Positions 16,175 to 23,733 of a DNA stretch of 44,055 nucleotides are shown in pieces. The DNA is from JBBQAA01 sp038276395 (GTDB taxonomy: Bacteria > Actinomycetota > Thermoleophilia > Solirubrobacterales > Solirubrobacteraceae), in the NCBI GenBank assembly GCA_038276395.1, contig JBBQAA010000017.1:1-44055 (forward strand), given 5' to 3'. The first letter of the stretch is position 1. Each line of letters begins with the position of its first letter. Made by a program: the position numbers and the translations under genes. Below the pieces are notes generated by a model. It had not been told where the DNA came from, did no database searches, and was given only the letters and a program-made list of their open reading frames with translations.

Positions 16175-17163
16175 GAGCGCCCGAGCGCGCGGCCGTACTG
16201 GCGCTCGTAGTAGTCGCGGTAGGCGCCGGAGCGGATGGGCTCCCACCAAGCGCTGTGCTTGCGGTACCACGTGACGGTGTCGGCGAGCCCTTGGGCGAAG
16301 GCGACACGCGGCTCCCAGCCGAGCGCGCGGACCTTGGCCGAGGAGAGGGAGTAGCGGCGGTCGTGGCCGGGACGGTCGGTGACGTACTCGATGAGCTCGT
16401 CGGTGTTGTCCGTGAGCTCGAGGATGCGCGTGACGACGTCGAGGTTCGCGCACTCGTCCGGGCCGCCCGCGTTGTAGACCTCGCCGGGGGCACCCGCGTC
16501 GAGCACGGCGCCGATCGCGCGGGAGAAGTCCTCGGCGTGGATCCAGTTGCGCACCTGCTGCCCGTCGCCGTAGACCGGCAGGCGGTCCCCGTGCAGGGCG
16601 TTCAGGACCATCAGGGGGATGAGCTTCTCCGGGTACTGCCGCGGGCCGTAGTTGTTCGAGCCGCGCACGACGAGCGCCTCGAGGCCGAAGGTGTGGTGGT
16701 AGCCCTGCACGAGCAGGTCGGCGCCCGCCTTGGTCGCCGAGTAGGGGGAGGAGGGCGCGAGCGGGGACTCCTCGGTGAACGTTCCCTCCTCGATCGAGCC
16801 GTAGACCTCGTCGGTGGAGACCTGCACGTAGCGAAGGTCGCGCTCGCGCGCCGCCTCGAGCAGCACGTAGGTGCCGAGGGCGTGGGTGCGCACGAACGCG
16901 TCCGGCTCGGCGATCGAGCGGTCGACGTGCGTCTCGGCGGCGAAGTTGACGACCGCCGCGCAGCCCTCGATCGCCTCGGCCACCTTCCCGGCGTCCTCGA
17001 TCCCGCCGTGGATGAAGGAATGCGGGACGCCCTCGAGGTTCTCCCGCCGCCCGGCGTAGGTGAGCTTGTCGAGCACGACCAGCTCGTCGCCGTGCTCGCG
17101 CACGCGGACGCGGACGAAGTGCGAGCCGATGAACCCGGCGGCGCCGCAGACGAGGAGCTTCAT
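16171..17163 (-). CDS. rmlB: dTDP-glucose 4,6-dehydratase
   Basis: Second step of dTDP-L-rhamnose synthesis: dTDP-glucose to dTDP-4-keto-6-deoxyglucose, with NAD. The 330-residue protein has the short-chain dehydrogenase GAAGFIG motif at the N-terminus, the THVDRSI segment, the STDEVYG active-site motif, YSATK (catalytic Tyr and Lys), RGSNNYGPRQYPEKLIPLM and NWIHAEDFSRAI, all typical of RmlB. ATG 17163 overlaps the rmlD stop as ATGA. A full-length, intact gene in the operon rmlA-rmlD-rmlB. Confidence 0.96.
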   Translation of the reverse strand: MKLLVCGAAGFIGSHFVRVRVREHGDELVVLDKLTYAGRRENLEGVPHSFIHGGIEDAGKVAEAIEGCAAVVNFAAETHVDRSIAEPDAFVRTHALGTYVLLEAARERDLRYVQVSTDEVYGSIEEGTFTEESPLAPSSPYSATKAGADLLVQGYHHTFGLEALVVRGSNNYGPRQYPEKLIPLMVLNALHGDRLPVYGDGQQVRNWIHAEDFSRAIGAVLDAGAPGEVYNAGGPDECANLDVVTRILELTDNTDELIEYVTDRPGHDRRYSLSSAKVRALGWEPRVAFAQGLADTVTWYRKHSAWWEPIRSGAYRDYYERQYGRALGRS

Positions 17164-17996
17164 CCGACGAGCGCTCCGGTCTCGGCCAGGTAGGCGTCGA
17201 GCCCGTCCTCCCAGGCGGGCAGGCGGACCGCGTCGGCGCGCTCTGTGCCGAGGACGCTCCAGGCGGGCCGCGGGGCGGGGCGGCCGAGCGCGGCGGTCGT
17301 GCCCCTGTGCAGGTGGACCGCGCGCTCGGCGCGGGCGAAGGTCGCGGCGGCGAGCTCGTGCCAGGTGCACGCCCCGGCGCCCGCGACGTGCCAGAGGCCG
17401 AAGGCGTCCGAGGCGGCGATCTCGAGGAGCGCTCGCGCGAGGTGGCCGGTGTAGGTCGGGCAGCCACGCTGGTCATCGACCACGGTCAGCTCGTCGCGCT
17501 CCCCGGCCAGGCGGAGCATCGTGGCGACGAAGTTCGGGCCGCCCGCGCCGAAGAGCCAGGAGGAGCGCACGACGTGAGCGCGCGGGTTGGCGGCGAGGAC
17601 GGCCTGCTCGCCCGCGAGCTTCGTGCGCCCGTAGGCGCCGAGCGGAGCGGTCGCATCGGACTCCACGTAGGGCCGCGCGGCGTCGCCCGTGAACACGTAG
17701 TCGGTGGAGACGTGCACGACGGCCGCGCCGACCTCCGCCGCGGCGCGAGCGACGTTCCCGGCGCCGGTCGCGTTGACCGCGTGCGCGGCCGCCTCCTCGG
17801 CCTCCGCGCCATCGACGTCGGCATAGGCCGCGCAGTTGACGACGACCTCCGGCTTCGCCGCGGCCACCGCCGCGCGCGCCGCGCGCGCGTCGCACACGTC
17901 GACCTCGGCGCGCGCGAGGCCGCGGGCGTCGCTGCCCGCGGCGCGCATCACGTCGCGCCCGAGCATCCCGCCCGCTCCGGTCACCAGCAGCCTCAC
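17160..17996 (-). CDS. rmlD: dTDP-4-dehydrorhamnose reductase
   Basis: Last step of dTDP-L-rhamnose synthesis, the NAD(P)H reduction of dTDP-4-dehydrorhamnose; 278 residues. Motifs seen: GAGGMLGRDV nucleotide-binding turn, VDVCDARA, VVNCAAYADVDGAE (a family hallmark), STDYVFTGD, YGRTK (catalytic Tyr/Lys) and WLFGAGGPNFVATML. GTG start at 17996 overlaps the rmlA stop. The product of this enzyme's substrate step needs an RmlC epimerase, which is not next to it in this window. Confidence 0.95.
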   Translation of the reverse strand: MRLLVTGAGGMLGRDVMRAAGSDARGLARAEVDVCDARAARAAVAAAKPEVVVNCAAYADVDGAEAEEAAAHAVNATGAGNVARAAAEVGAAVVHVSTDYVFTGDAARPYVESDATAPLGAYGRTKLAGEQAVLAANPRAHVVRSSWLFGAGGPNFVATMLRLAGERDELTVVDDQRGCPTYTGHLARALLEIAASDAFGLWHVAGAGACTWHELAAATFARAERAVHLHRGTTAALGRPAPRPAWSVLGTERADAVRLPAWEDGLDAYLAETGALVG

Positions 17997-19069
17997 AGGA
18001 TTCCGATCTCCGAGTTGTCGCCGACCATGAACCGGTAGGCCCTCGGCTGGCGCGGCCCGCGGCCGATCTTCACGTTGCGCCCGAGCAGCGAGGACTCCAT
18101 CCGGCCCTCCAGGCCCTTCACGCGCGCGCCCGCGAGCAGGATCGAATGCTCGATCTCCGCCCCCTCGATCTCGCAGCCCTCCCCGATCGCCGTGTAGGGC
18201 CCTACGTAGGCGTCGGTCAGGGTGGTGCCCGCGCCGATCACCGCCGGGCCGCGCACCGCCGAGCGCACGAGCCGCGCGCCGGGCTCGATCACCACCTCGC
18301 CGTCGACCTGGGAGTCCTCGAGCTCCCCCTCGACCCGGCGCACGACCGTGCCGAGGATGAGCCGGTTGGCCTCGAGCATGTCGTCCAGGCGCCCGGTGTC
18401 CTTCCACCAGCCCCGCACGATGTGAGGCTCCACCCGCCGCCCGCCGTCGACGAGGTGCTGGATCGCGTCGGTGATCTCGAGCTCGCCGCGCGCCGAGGGC
18501 GCGATCGCGCGCGCGGCCGCGTGGATCCCGGACGTGAACATGTAGACCCCGACGAGCGCGAGGTCGGTCCGCGGCTCGGGCGGCTTCTCCACGAGGCGCA
18601 CGACCTGCTCGCCGTCGAGCTCGGCGACCCCGTAGTTCTGCGGGTCGGGGACCGGGGTGAGGAGGATGAGCGCGTCCGGATCGTGGTCGGAGAACGTCGT
18701 GACGAGCTCGGCGATCCCGCCCTGCAGCAGGTTGTCCCCGAGGTACATGACGAAGGACGCGTCGCCCAGGTAGGGCTCGGCCGTGAGCACCGCGTGGGCG
18801 AGCCCGAGCGGCTCGTCCTGCAGGATGTAGGTGAGGGCCACGCCGAAGCGCGAGCCGTCGCCCGCCGCGGCCCGGATCTCCTCGCCGGTCTCCGGCGCGA
18901 TGATGATCCCGATCTCGCCGATCCCCGCCGCCGCCATCGCCTCGATCCCGTAGAACAGGACCGGCTTGTTGGCCACGGGCACGAGCTGCTTGGCGGACGT
19001 GTGAGTGATGGGGCGCAGGCGCGTGCCCTTGCCGCCCGAGAGGATGAGGCCCTTGAGGGGCGGGGCCAT
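17993..19069 (-). CDS. rmlA: Glucose-1-phosphate thymidylyltransferase, long form
   Basis: First step of dTDP-rhamnose synthesis, making dTDP-glucose from dTTP and glucose-1-phosphate. The 358-residue protein begins LKGLILSGGKGTRLRPIT, has KQLVPVANKP, MYLGDNLL, VRLVEKPPEP and GWWKDTGRLDDML in the nucleotidyltransferase domain, then a C-terminal left-handed helix-type extension (VVIEPGARLVRSAVRGPAVIGAG and onward), which marks the long form rather than the 290-residue RmlA. Start ATG 19069 lies 2 bp after the PPOX stop. It is the first sugar gene of the operon. Confidence 0.94.
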   Translation of the reverse strand: MAPPLKGLILSGGKGTRLRPITHTSAKQLVPVANKPVLFYGIEAMAAAGIGEIGIIIAPETGEEIRAAAGDGSRFGVALTYILQDEPLGLAHAVLTAEPYLGDASFVMYLGDNLLQGGIAELVTTFSDHDPDALILLTPVPDPQNYGVAELDGEQVVRLVEKPPEPRTDLALVGVYMFTSGIHAAARAIAPSARGELEITDAIQHLVDGGRRVEPHIVRGWWKDTGRLDDMLEANRLILGTVVRRVEGELEDSQVDGEVVIEPGARLVRSAVRGPAVIGAGTTLTDAYVGPYTAIGEGCEIEGAEIEHSILLAGARVKGLEGRMESSLLGRNVKIGRGPRQPRAYRFMVGDNSEIGIL

Positions 19070-19071
19070 GG

Positions 19072-19536
19072 TCAGTAGGTCCCGGCGAGCTTCCGGTGGT
19101 CCCACGTCGCGCGCTCGAGCTCGCGGAACTCGAGGGCCACGCGCTTGGCCGCCTGGCGCTTGACGACCTCGAGGAACTGCTCGGGGTCGACGCCCTCGCC
19201 GGCGTAGCGCGCGGTCAGCTCGGCGCCGAAGCGGGCGACCGTGTCGAGGTCGCGGTGGATCCTCGCCTCGGTCTTCAGCATCACGCCGCGCAGCTCCTGG
19301 TACTCGGTGCCCGCCTCGACCTGGAGTGTCGCCTTGGGGTCCCGTTCGAGGTTCTTGACCTTCTGGGAGGCGCCGTAGGTCCAGGCCCAGAGCGTCCCGC
19401 CGCGCACGGTGTACCAGAGCGGCATGAGGTGCGGCCAGCCGTCCCGCCCGGCCGTCGCGCAGACGACCGTCCGCTCCTCGGCGAGAAAGGCCTCGCCCTC
19501 CTCGAAGGACATCTTGATCTGGTCACGGCGGGACAC
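19072..19536 (-). CDS. Pyridoxamine-5'-phosphate-oxidase-like flavin/F420 protein
   Basis: A 154-residue split-beta-barrel protein of the PPOX class that binds FMN or F420. Sequence features: FLAEERTVVCATAGRDGWPHLMPLWYTVRGGTLWAWTYGASQKVKNLERDPKATLQVEAG, the family's characteristic order of strands. I chose GTG 19536 (SRRDQIKMSFEEGEAF); ATG 19512 would also be possible. It is the first gene of the operon running into rmlA (2-bp gap) and is divergent, by 28 bp, from the reverse-transcriptase relic. Substrate unknown; F420 use would suit an actinobacterium but is inference. Confidence 0.88.
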   Translation of the reverse strand: MSRRDQIKMSFEEGEAFLAEERTVVCATAGRDGWPHLMPLWYTVRGGTLWAWTYGASQKVKNLERDPKATLQVEAGTEYQELRGVMLKTEARIHRDLDTVARFGAELTARYAGEGVDPEQFLEVVKRQAAKRVALEFRELERATWDHRKLAGTY

Positions 19537-19564
19537 GCGCGGAGCATAGGAACGGCGGCGTTCG

Positions 19565-19962
19565 GTGGGGCCGCCGCTACGCGAGATCCTCACGCCGGGG
19601 GAGCTGGCCGAGGCGCTTGAGCTGAGCAACGGCCAGCTCGCGTGGCTGGCCGACGCGCGGGGGTGGGAGCGGGACGCCCGCGGACCCCGCGCCGAGAACT
19701 ACACCTACCTGTGGCGCCCCCGGCGGGACGGCCCACCGCGGCTCATCGAGCGCCCGAAGCGCCGGCTCAAGGAGATCCAGCGCCTCCTGCTGCGGCATCG
19801 CCTCGCGTGCGACGGGCCGCCGCGAGGCGAGGAGGACGACCCCGAGCGCCCGCGCGCACATCCCTCGGGCGCATCTCCTGGCTCGAATCGCTGAGCCCCG
19901 GCCGGGGCGCCAGGCTCCGCGCGCGCTTCGCGGCGATCGAATGGGCCACCGGAGGCGGTTAG
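19565..19962 (+). pseudogene. Retron-type reverse transcriptase, N- and C-terminal remnants with catalytic core deleted
   Basis: From GTG 19565 the frame reads LTPGELAEALELSNGQLAWLADARGW, then YTYLWRPRRDGPPRLIERPKRRLKEIQRLLLR, the leader and RT1 region found before the palm of retron-type reverse transcriptases (compare the RWF-x-x-H...Y-x-S-W...P-K-x-x-L-K-x-x-Q-R order of myxobacterial retron enzymes). Homology stops near 19800. From about 19860, in the next frame, TSLGRISWLESLSPGRGARLRARFAAIEW and a TAG at 19960-19962 match the C-terminal end of such enzymes. The whole palm with YxDD, some 200-280 residues, is missing. The first frame stops at 19892-19894. Inactive remnant; junction lies within about 19800-19860. 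Confidence 0.8.
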
Positions 19963-19989
19963 ACACCCCCCCGTCGCCAGCGCAGACAT

Positions 19990-20034
19990 CGAGTGGCGAA
20001 TCAACCGCGATATGCGCGGTCAGATCGCCACTCG
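19990..20034. other. Two-tier perfect hairpin between the RT relic and pafBC
   Basis: Outer arms CGAGTGGCGA (19990-19999) and TCGCCACTCG (20025-20034) pair perfectly over 10 bp; after a symmetrical 4/4 internal loop (ATCA / CAGA) inner arms ACCGCG (20004-20009) and CGCGGT (20015-20020) pair over 6 bp around ATATG. It lies between the convergent ends of the RT relic and the WYL gene. It could be a terminator, a structured RNA or a leftover of the retron element. Confidence 0.75.
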
Positions 20035-20111
20035 ACCCGCCGAACCCGTCCGTCACCCCCCGGCCCGCGTCGCGCACCAAGCGTGCGCCCGGCCGGGGCG
20101 CCGCGGCGGCG

Positions 20112-22166
20112 CTACCCCACCCGCGCCAGCCCTGCCACCGCGACCCGCACGGCCTCGCGCGCCTCGGCCGGCTCGAGCACGGCGGCGTCGCCCGCCTCCT
20201 TGAGCACCTCGCGCACAAGCCAGTCCGTGCCGGCGAAGCCGATCTCGACGACGGTGGCGCCGTCGGAAAGCTCCTCGAGGACGGTGCGCTCCTCGCGCGC
20301 CCAGCGCGCGCGCTCGGGGGAGACCCACACACGCGCGCGCTGCGAGGCGGCGACCTCGCCCGTGCGCGGCCAGCCGTCGATGTCGGCGGCGGGGTCGACC
20401 TCGGGCCGCGGGTCGAAGACCTCGTCGAGCGCCTCGGCGTGGCGGATGCGGTCGAGGCGGAAGTGGCGGACGTCCTCCCGGGACGGGTCCCACGTCACGA
20501 CGTACCAGCCCTCGCGGCCGTTCATGAGCGCGTAGGGCTCGACCGTGCGCTCGGAGAACTCGTCCTCGTTCTCCTTGTAGTACTCGAAGCGCAGCATCCG
20601 GCGGGCGGCCACGGCGCCCGAGACGACGCTCGCGACCTCGGAGTCCTCCCCCACGGGCTGGACGATCTGCAGGCCCTCCTCCACCGGGTCGCGCCCGAGC
20701 GCGGCGACGACCTTTGCGCGCACGCTGGCCAGCGAGCCGTCGGGGATGTGCTCGCCGATCAGGTCGATGGCGGAGACGAGCGCCTTGGCCTCGACGGGAA
20801 GGAGCCGGGCGGGCCGGGCGAAGGCGTCGGCGTAGGCGTCGAGGTCGACCTCGACCGTGCCGTCCGGGCGCAGCTCGGCGTAGAGGACGTAGGTCCCGGC
20901 GCCGAAGTTGACGACGTTGAGGACCGAGAGATCCTCCCGCAGCTCCTCGACCGACACCTGCAGGCGCTCGCACAGCTCGGCGCTCGGCACGTCGCGCCCG
21001 GCGCGGCCCGCCTCGATGAGGATGGAGGCGAGGGTGACGAGGCGGGCGAAGCGCTCGGGGCGGATCGCCGCCTCGGTCCGGTCGGCGCGCGCCCGCGCGG
21101 GCTCGGCGGCGGGGCGCGCGCCGTTCGCCGGCGCGGCCGGTGCGGGGGAGAAGCTCCCGTCGTGGCGGTCCGCGAGCAGCGCGAGGCGCTCGTCGTATTC
21201 CGCGGCGAGCGTGCCCGGCGCGAGCACGCGCGCGTGCTCCCCGAGCCCGAGCGCCCAGGACACGAGACCGCGCGAGTTCGCGTACTCCGTGGCGAAGACG
21301 ACCCCGCCGTCCTGCGCGGGCCGGAAGACGCCGTAGCGCGCGAAGTGCCGCTCGACCTGCCAGGCGATGCGGTCGGCCAGCCAGACCTCGGCTGTGCCCA
21401 CCGTCTCGCCGAACTGCCAGTGGATGCGGTTCGCGTACTCGCGCGGGTCGAAGTCCGCGGGCCTCGTGAAGTCGTGCTCGGCCTTCGAGGCGTAGCCGAC
21501 CTTCCCTCGGATGCGGGAGAGGCGAAACACGCGGATCGCCCCGCGCTCGTGCGCGCGGCCGACGAGGTAGAACTGCCCGCCCTGGAAGACGAGCTGGTAG
21601 GGGTCGACCTTCCGCTCCCCCTCCGCGTCACGCTCCATCGTGTAGTAGGGGAAGGTGATCGTCTTGCGGCGGAAGATCGCCGTCTCGATCTTGCCGAGGC
21701 GCTGGGTGATCTCGTGGCCGCCGGGCGCGCCGGTGATCCCGAGTGCGACCCCGCGCTGCTCGGGCGCGGAGAGCGGGCTCGGCCGGCCCCAGGAGAGCTG
21801 CTGGAGCGCGAGCCGCAGCGGCTCGGCGTAGGCGAACTCGCCGTCGAGGAGCTGGAGCGCCGTGCCGAGCGCGGCGAGCTCCGCGTCGGTGAACTCGACG
21901 GGGCGAAGGAAGAAGTTCTCAGGCGGCAGCGAGTAGTTCTCCTGCTCGGCTGCGCCCTCGATCGGCTTGTCCACGGTGAGGACGATGCTCAGCGACTCGA
22001 GCTCGGAGCGGTCGGCGTAGAAGCGCCGGGCGAAGGCGTCCTCGTTCATCCCCGAGTACCCCTCGACGTTCTGGCGGATCTCCGAGGCCGTGACGGGCCG
22101 CCGCTCGGCCATCAGGTAGGAGATCAGCGAGAGCTGGCGGATGAGCTTCTCGGTGTCCTTGGCCAC
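20112..22166 (-). CDS. pafBC: Fused PafB-PafC WYL-domain transcriptional regulator
   Basis: A 684-residue protein made of two WYL regulator modules. Module one has a helix-turn-helix (EKLIRQLSLISYLMAERRPVTASEIRQNV) and a WYL region with KTITFPYYTM and YQLVFQGGQFYLVGRAHERGAIRVFRLSRI. An Ala/Pro linker near residue 350 leads to module two: HTH RFARLVTLASILIEAGRAGRDVPSAELCERLQVSVEELREDL and WYL region MLRFEYYKENEDEFSERTVEPYALMNGREGWYVVTWD. In actinobacteria PafB and PafC form a heterodimer activating LexA-independent DNA-damage genes; a natural fusion is known in some genera. GTG start 22166. Pup-proteasome genes, its usual neighbours, are not seen here. Confidence 0.9.
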   Translation of the reverse strand: MAKDTEKLIRQLSLISYLMAERRPVTASEIRQNVEGYSGMNEDAFARRFYADRSELESLSIVLTVDKPIEGAAEQENYSLPPENFFLRPVEFTDAELAALGTALQLLDGEFAYAEPLRLALQQLSWGRPSPLSAPEQRGVALGITGAPGGHEITQRLGKIETAIFRRKTITFPYYTMERDAEGERKVDPYQLVFQGGQFYLVGRAHERGAIRVFRLSRIRGKVGYASKAEHDFTRPADFDPREYANRIHWQFGETVGTAEVWLADRIAWQVERHFARYGVFRPAQDGGVVFATEYANSRGLVSWALGLGEHARVLAPGTLAAEYDERLALLADRHDGSFSPAPAAPANGARPAAEPARARADRTEAAIRPERFARLVTLASILIEAGRAGRDVPSAELCERLQVSVEELREDLSVLNVVNFGAGTYVLYAELRPDGTVEVDLDAYADAFARPARLLPVEAKALVSAIDLIGEHIPDGSLASVRAKVVAALGRDPVEEGLQIVQPVGEDSEVASVVSGAVAARRMLRFEYYKENEDEFSERTVEPYALMNGREGWYVVTWDPSREDVRHFRLDRIRHAEALDEVFDPRPEVDPAADIDGWPRTGEVAASQRARVWVSPERARWAREERTVLEELSDGATVVEIGFAGTDWLVREVLKEAGDAAVLEPAEAREAVRVAVAGLARVG

Positions 22167-22305
22167 GCGGCCGAGGATATGGGGCGGGCGCGGGGCCCCG
22201 GGCGACCAGGCGCGCTCTTTGCGCGGATTCGCGGGCCGCGCGAACCGCGTCTGCGGGAGAGGCCGGAGCCTCCCCCGCGGGGCGCGGCGCGTACGAGCGG
22301 TCCGG

Positions 22306-22564
22306 CTAGGAGCCGAACACCCCCCGCCGCATACGTCCCCGGCGCCGAACGGGCCGTCGGGTGGGCGGCGGCGTCGTTGCGCAGGTTGTCCGTGGCCACC
22401 GAGTGCGGCGCGAGGTTGCCGTGCCAGACCGAGTTGCCGGCGAGCGCGGGATGAGTGACCGAGCCGTTCGGCGGGCTCGTGACCGCCCAGGCGGTGCCGG
22501 TCATGGCGAAGACGAGCGCGCAGCACGCCACGACCATTTAGGGGGAAGGCCGTCTGGACCTCAT
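22306..22564 (-). pseudogene. Small secreted protein with an early stop codon
   Basis: A strong Shine-Dalgarno (AGGAGG) precedes ATG 22564, which reads MRSRRPSP and then an in-frame TAA (22540-22538) immediately followed by ATG: MVVACCALVFAMTGTAWAVTSPPNGSV and onward, a signal peptide plus the N-S-V...L-x-N type repeats common to small secreted proteins of Thermoleophilia-like actinobacteria. So the original leader is split by a nonsense codon; re-initiation at 22537 is possible. A run of six G near 22325 may hide a second frameshift: one G fewer would end the protein at 22306 (GVFGS, TAG). With the run as written the frame stays open to 22124, over the start of pafBC. Confidence 0.6.
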
Positions 22565-22637
22565 GAGTTCCTCCTGTGAAGGGTCGGCTGAACGAGGCGT
22601 CATATCGGCAACGCCGGACCGAGCCGCAGGTTCTCGC

Positions 22638-23111
22638 CTACTCCCCGTGGAAGTAGGGCACGCGCGCGGAGTACGGCGCGATGAGGTCGGCGCTCCGGTC
22701 GCCGCCCGTCCAGATCCCCACCTTCTCCGAGTCGGGATAGACCGTCGCCCCCGGGTGCTCGACCGTCGAGAAGAAGAACAGCCGCACCGTCTCCTGCGTG
22801 TCGTTGCGAAGCGCGTGGGCGTCGTCCGGACCCGGCGGAAACCAGGCTACGTCCCACGGCTCGAGAGCCTCCTCGCCGCGCGGATGGCGGAGGGTCGGGC
22901 GCCCCGCGAGCACGAGCACGGCCTCCTCCTCGCCCGCCTCGTAGTGGTAGGGGCAGAGCGCCTGCCCGGGCGGGAGCTCGTAGACCGTGGCGCCGAGCTT
23001 CTGCGCCCCCAAACCGGGGCCGAGCCGGGCGTAGCCCGAGCGGAACCCGGGCGGGTCCTCCTCGGTGTAGGCGAAGTCCGGGTCGGCGATCGAGGCGCGG
23101 CGCGTGCTCAT
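22638..23111 (-). CDS. Cupin-domain protein
   Basis: A 157-residue single-domain cupin. Motif one is seen as LPPGQALCPYHYEAGEEEAVLVLAGRPTLRHP, giving the H-x-H/E metal-binding pattern partly as H-Y-E-x-x-E-E, and motif two as PPGPDDAHALRNDTQETVRLFFFS with the distal His. Only one histidine is clear in the first motif, so metal binding is likely but not certain. The C-terminus (PDSEKVGIWTGGDRSADLI) is common to uncharacterised cupins linked to sugar or small-molecule binding. It is not RmlC, which has a different, longer fold signature. Stands alone, downstream of the decayed VapBC. Confidence 0.82.
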   Translation of the reverse strand: MSTRRASIADPDFAYTEEDPPGFRSGYARLGPGLGAQKLGATVYELPPGQALCPYHYEAGEEEAVLVLAGRPTLRHPRGEEALEPWDVAWFPPGPDDAHALRNDTQETVRLFFFSTVEHPGATVYPDSEKVGIWTGGDRSADLIAPYSARVPYFHGE

Positions 23112-23229
23112 CGGGCAAGCGTAGTTCCGCCTGCACACCGAAGATGGTTCACGCCAGGGGCCCCGGGTTGGGCTCGCTTGGCGTCGAGCGCTGGCCTCTC
23201 TCGCCCCTGATCGCGCCGGCCTGGGCGCT

Positions 23230-23461
23230 GATCGGCCGGATCGCCGCGCGCGATGCTCTCTACGTCCTCCACGCGCTCCTGGCCGCGGCTGAGCCGCCCG
23301 GCCCGCCGTAGACGCGCGAGCGCGGAGAGCGCCTCGGCGTCGAGATGCGCCGGCGCGGCGACCGCGCCGGCGCGAGTGAGCGGCCCGCGGAAGGGCCTGG
23401 CGGCGGGAAACCCGCAGATCAGGTCGACCACCGTGCCGGCGCCGACGACGGCGACGCTCAA
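23230..23461 (-). pseudogene. VapC-type PIN toxin remnant
   Basis: From a TTG at 23461 (overlapping the antitoxin stop) the frame reads SVAVVGAGTVVDLICGFPAARPFRG, LTRAGAVAAPAHLDAEALSALARLRRAGRLSRGQERVEDV. This matches the first half of PIN toxins, but the first catalytic Asp (normally V-V-D-A) is Gly, while the second acidic residue in L-D-x-E is kept. No frame continues the PIN fold past about 23230, where the third and fourth acidic residues should be; the open frame runs only to 23108 with no PIN likeness. Inactive remnant. Confidence 0.65.
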
Positions 23462-23706
23462 CGAGCGAGCAGCTCGTCGTCCTCGGCGCGCGCCGCGGCC
23501 ACGAGCTCGGATCCGGTGCCACCGCCGGTGTGCGCCGTCCCGAGGGCCTCCACCCGGGTCAGCCATTCCGCTCATCGAGGGGATGGCGACGTGGTCGGAG
23601 AGGACGCCGCGGACGTAGGCGCGCAGGCCATGTCCTTCTCGGCGGCGCGCAGCACGAGCTCGGCGTGGACTTCGTCAGGTAGATCGCGGATGTCGCCTGA
23701 AGGCAT
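23458..23706 (-). pseudogene. VapB/FitA-type ribbon-helix-helix antitoxin, two frameshifts
   Basis: From ATG 23706: MPSGDIRDLPDEVHAELVLRAAEKDM, the ribbon-helix-helix start of a FitA/VapB antitoxin. Near 23628 one base is missing; the next frame gives LRAYVRGVLSDHVAIPSMS. Near 23568 one extra base follows; the first frame then resumes with EWLTRVEALGTAHTGGGTGSELVAAARAEDDELLAR and stops at 23458, the normal coupling point to the toxin. With both indels undone the product is about 82 residues, the usual antitoxin size. The AT-rich leader (GATATCGATTTG) may be its old promoter/operator. Confidence 0.65.
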
Positions 23707-23733
23707 CAAATCGATATCAGTTGTGCTCGCTGT

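Noticed and set aside
19900..20102. Direct repeat GGCCGGGGCGCC at 19900-19911 and 20091-20102, flanking the hairpin region
   Set aside because: Twelve bases of G/C only are expected by chance in such a sequence; no target-site or element structure accompanies them.
22638..23111. The cupin gene as the missing RmlC epimerase
   Set aside because: It lacks the RmlC active-site signatures and is too short and isolated from the rml genes.
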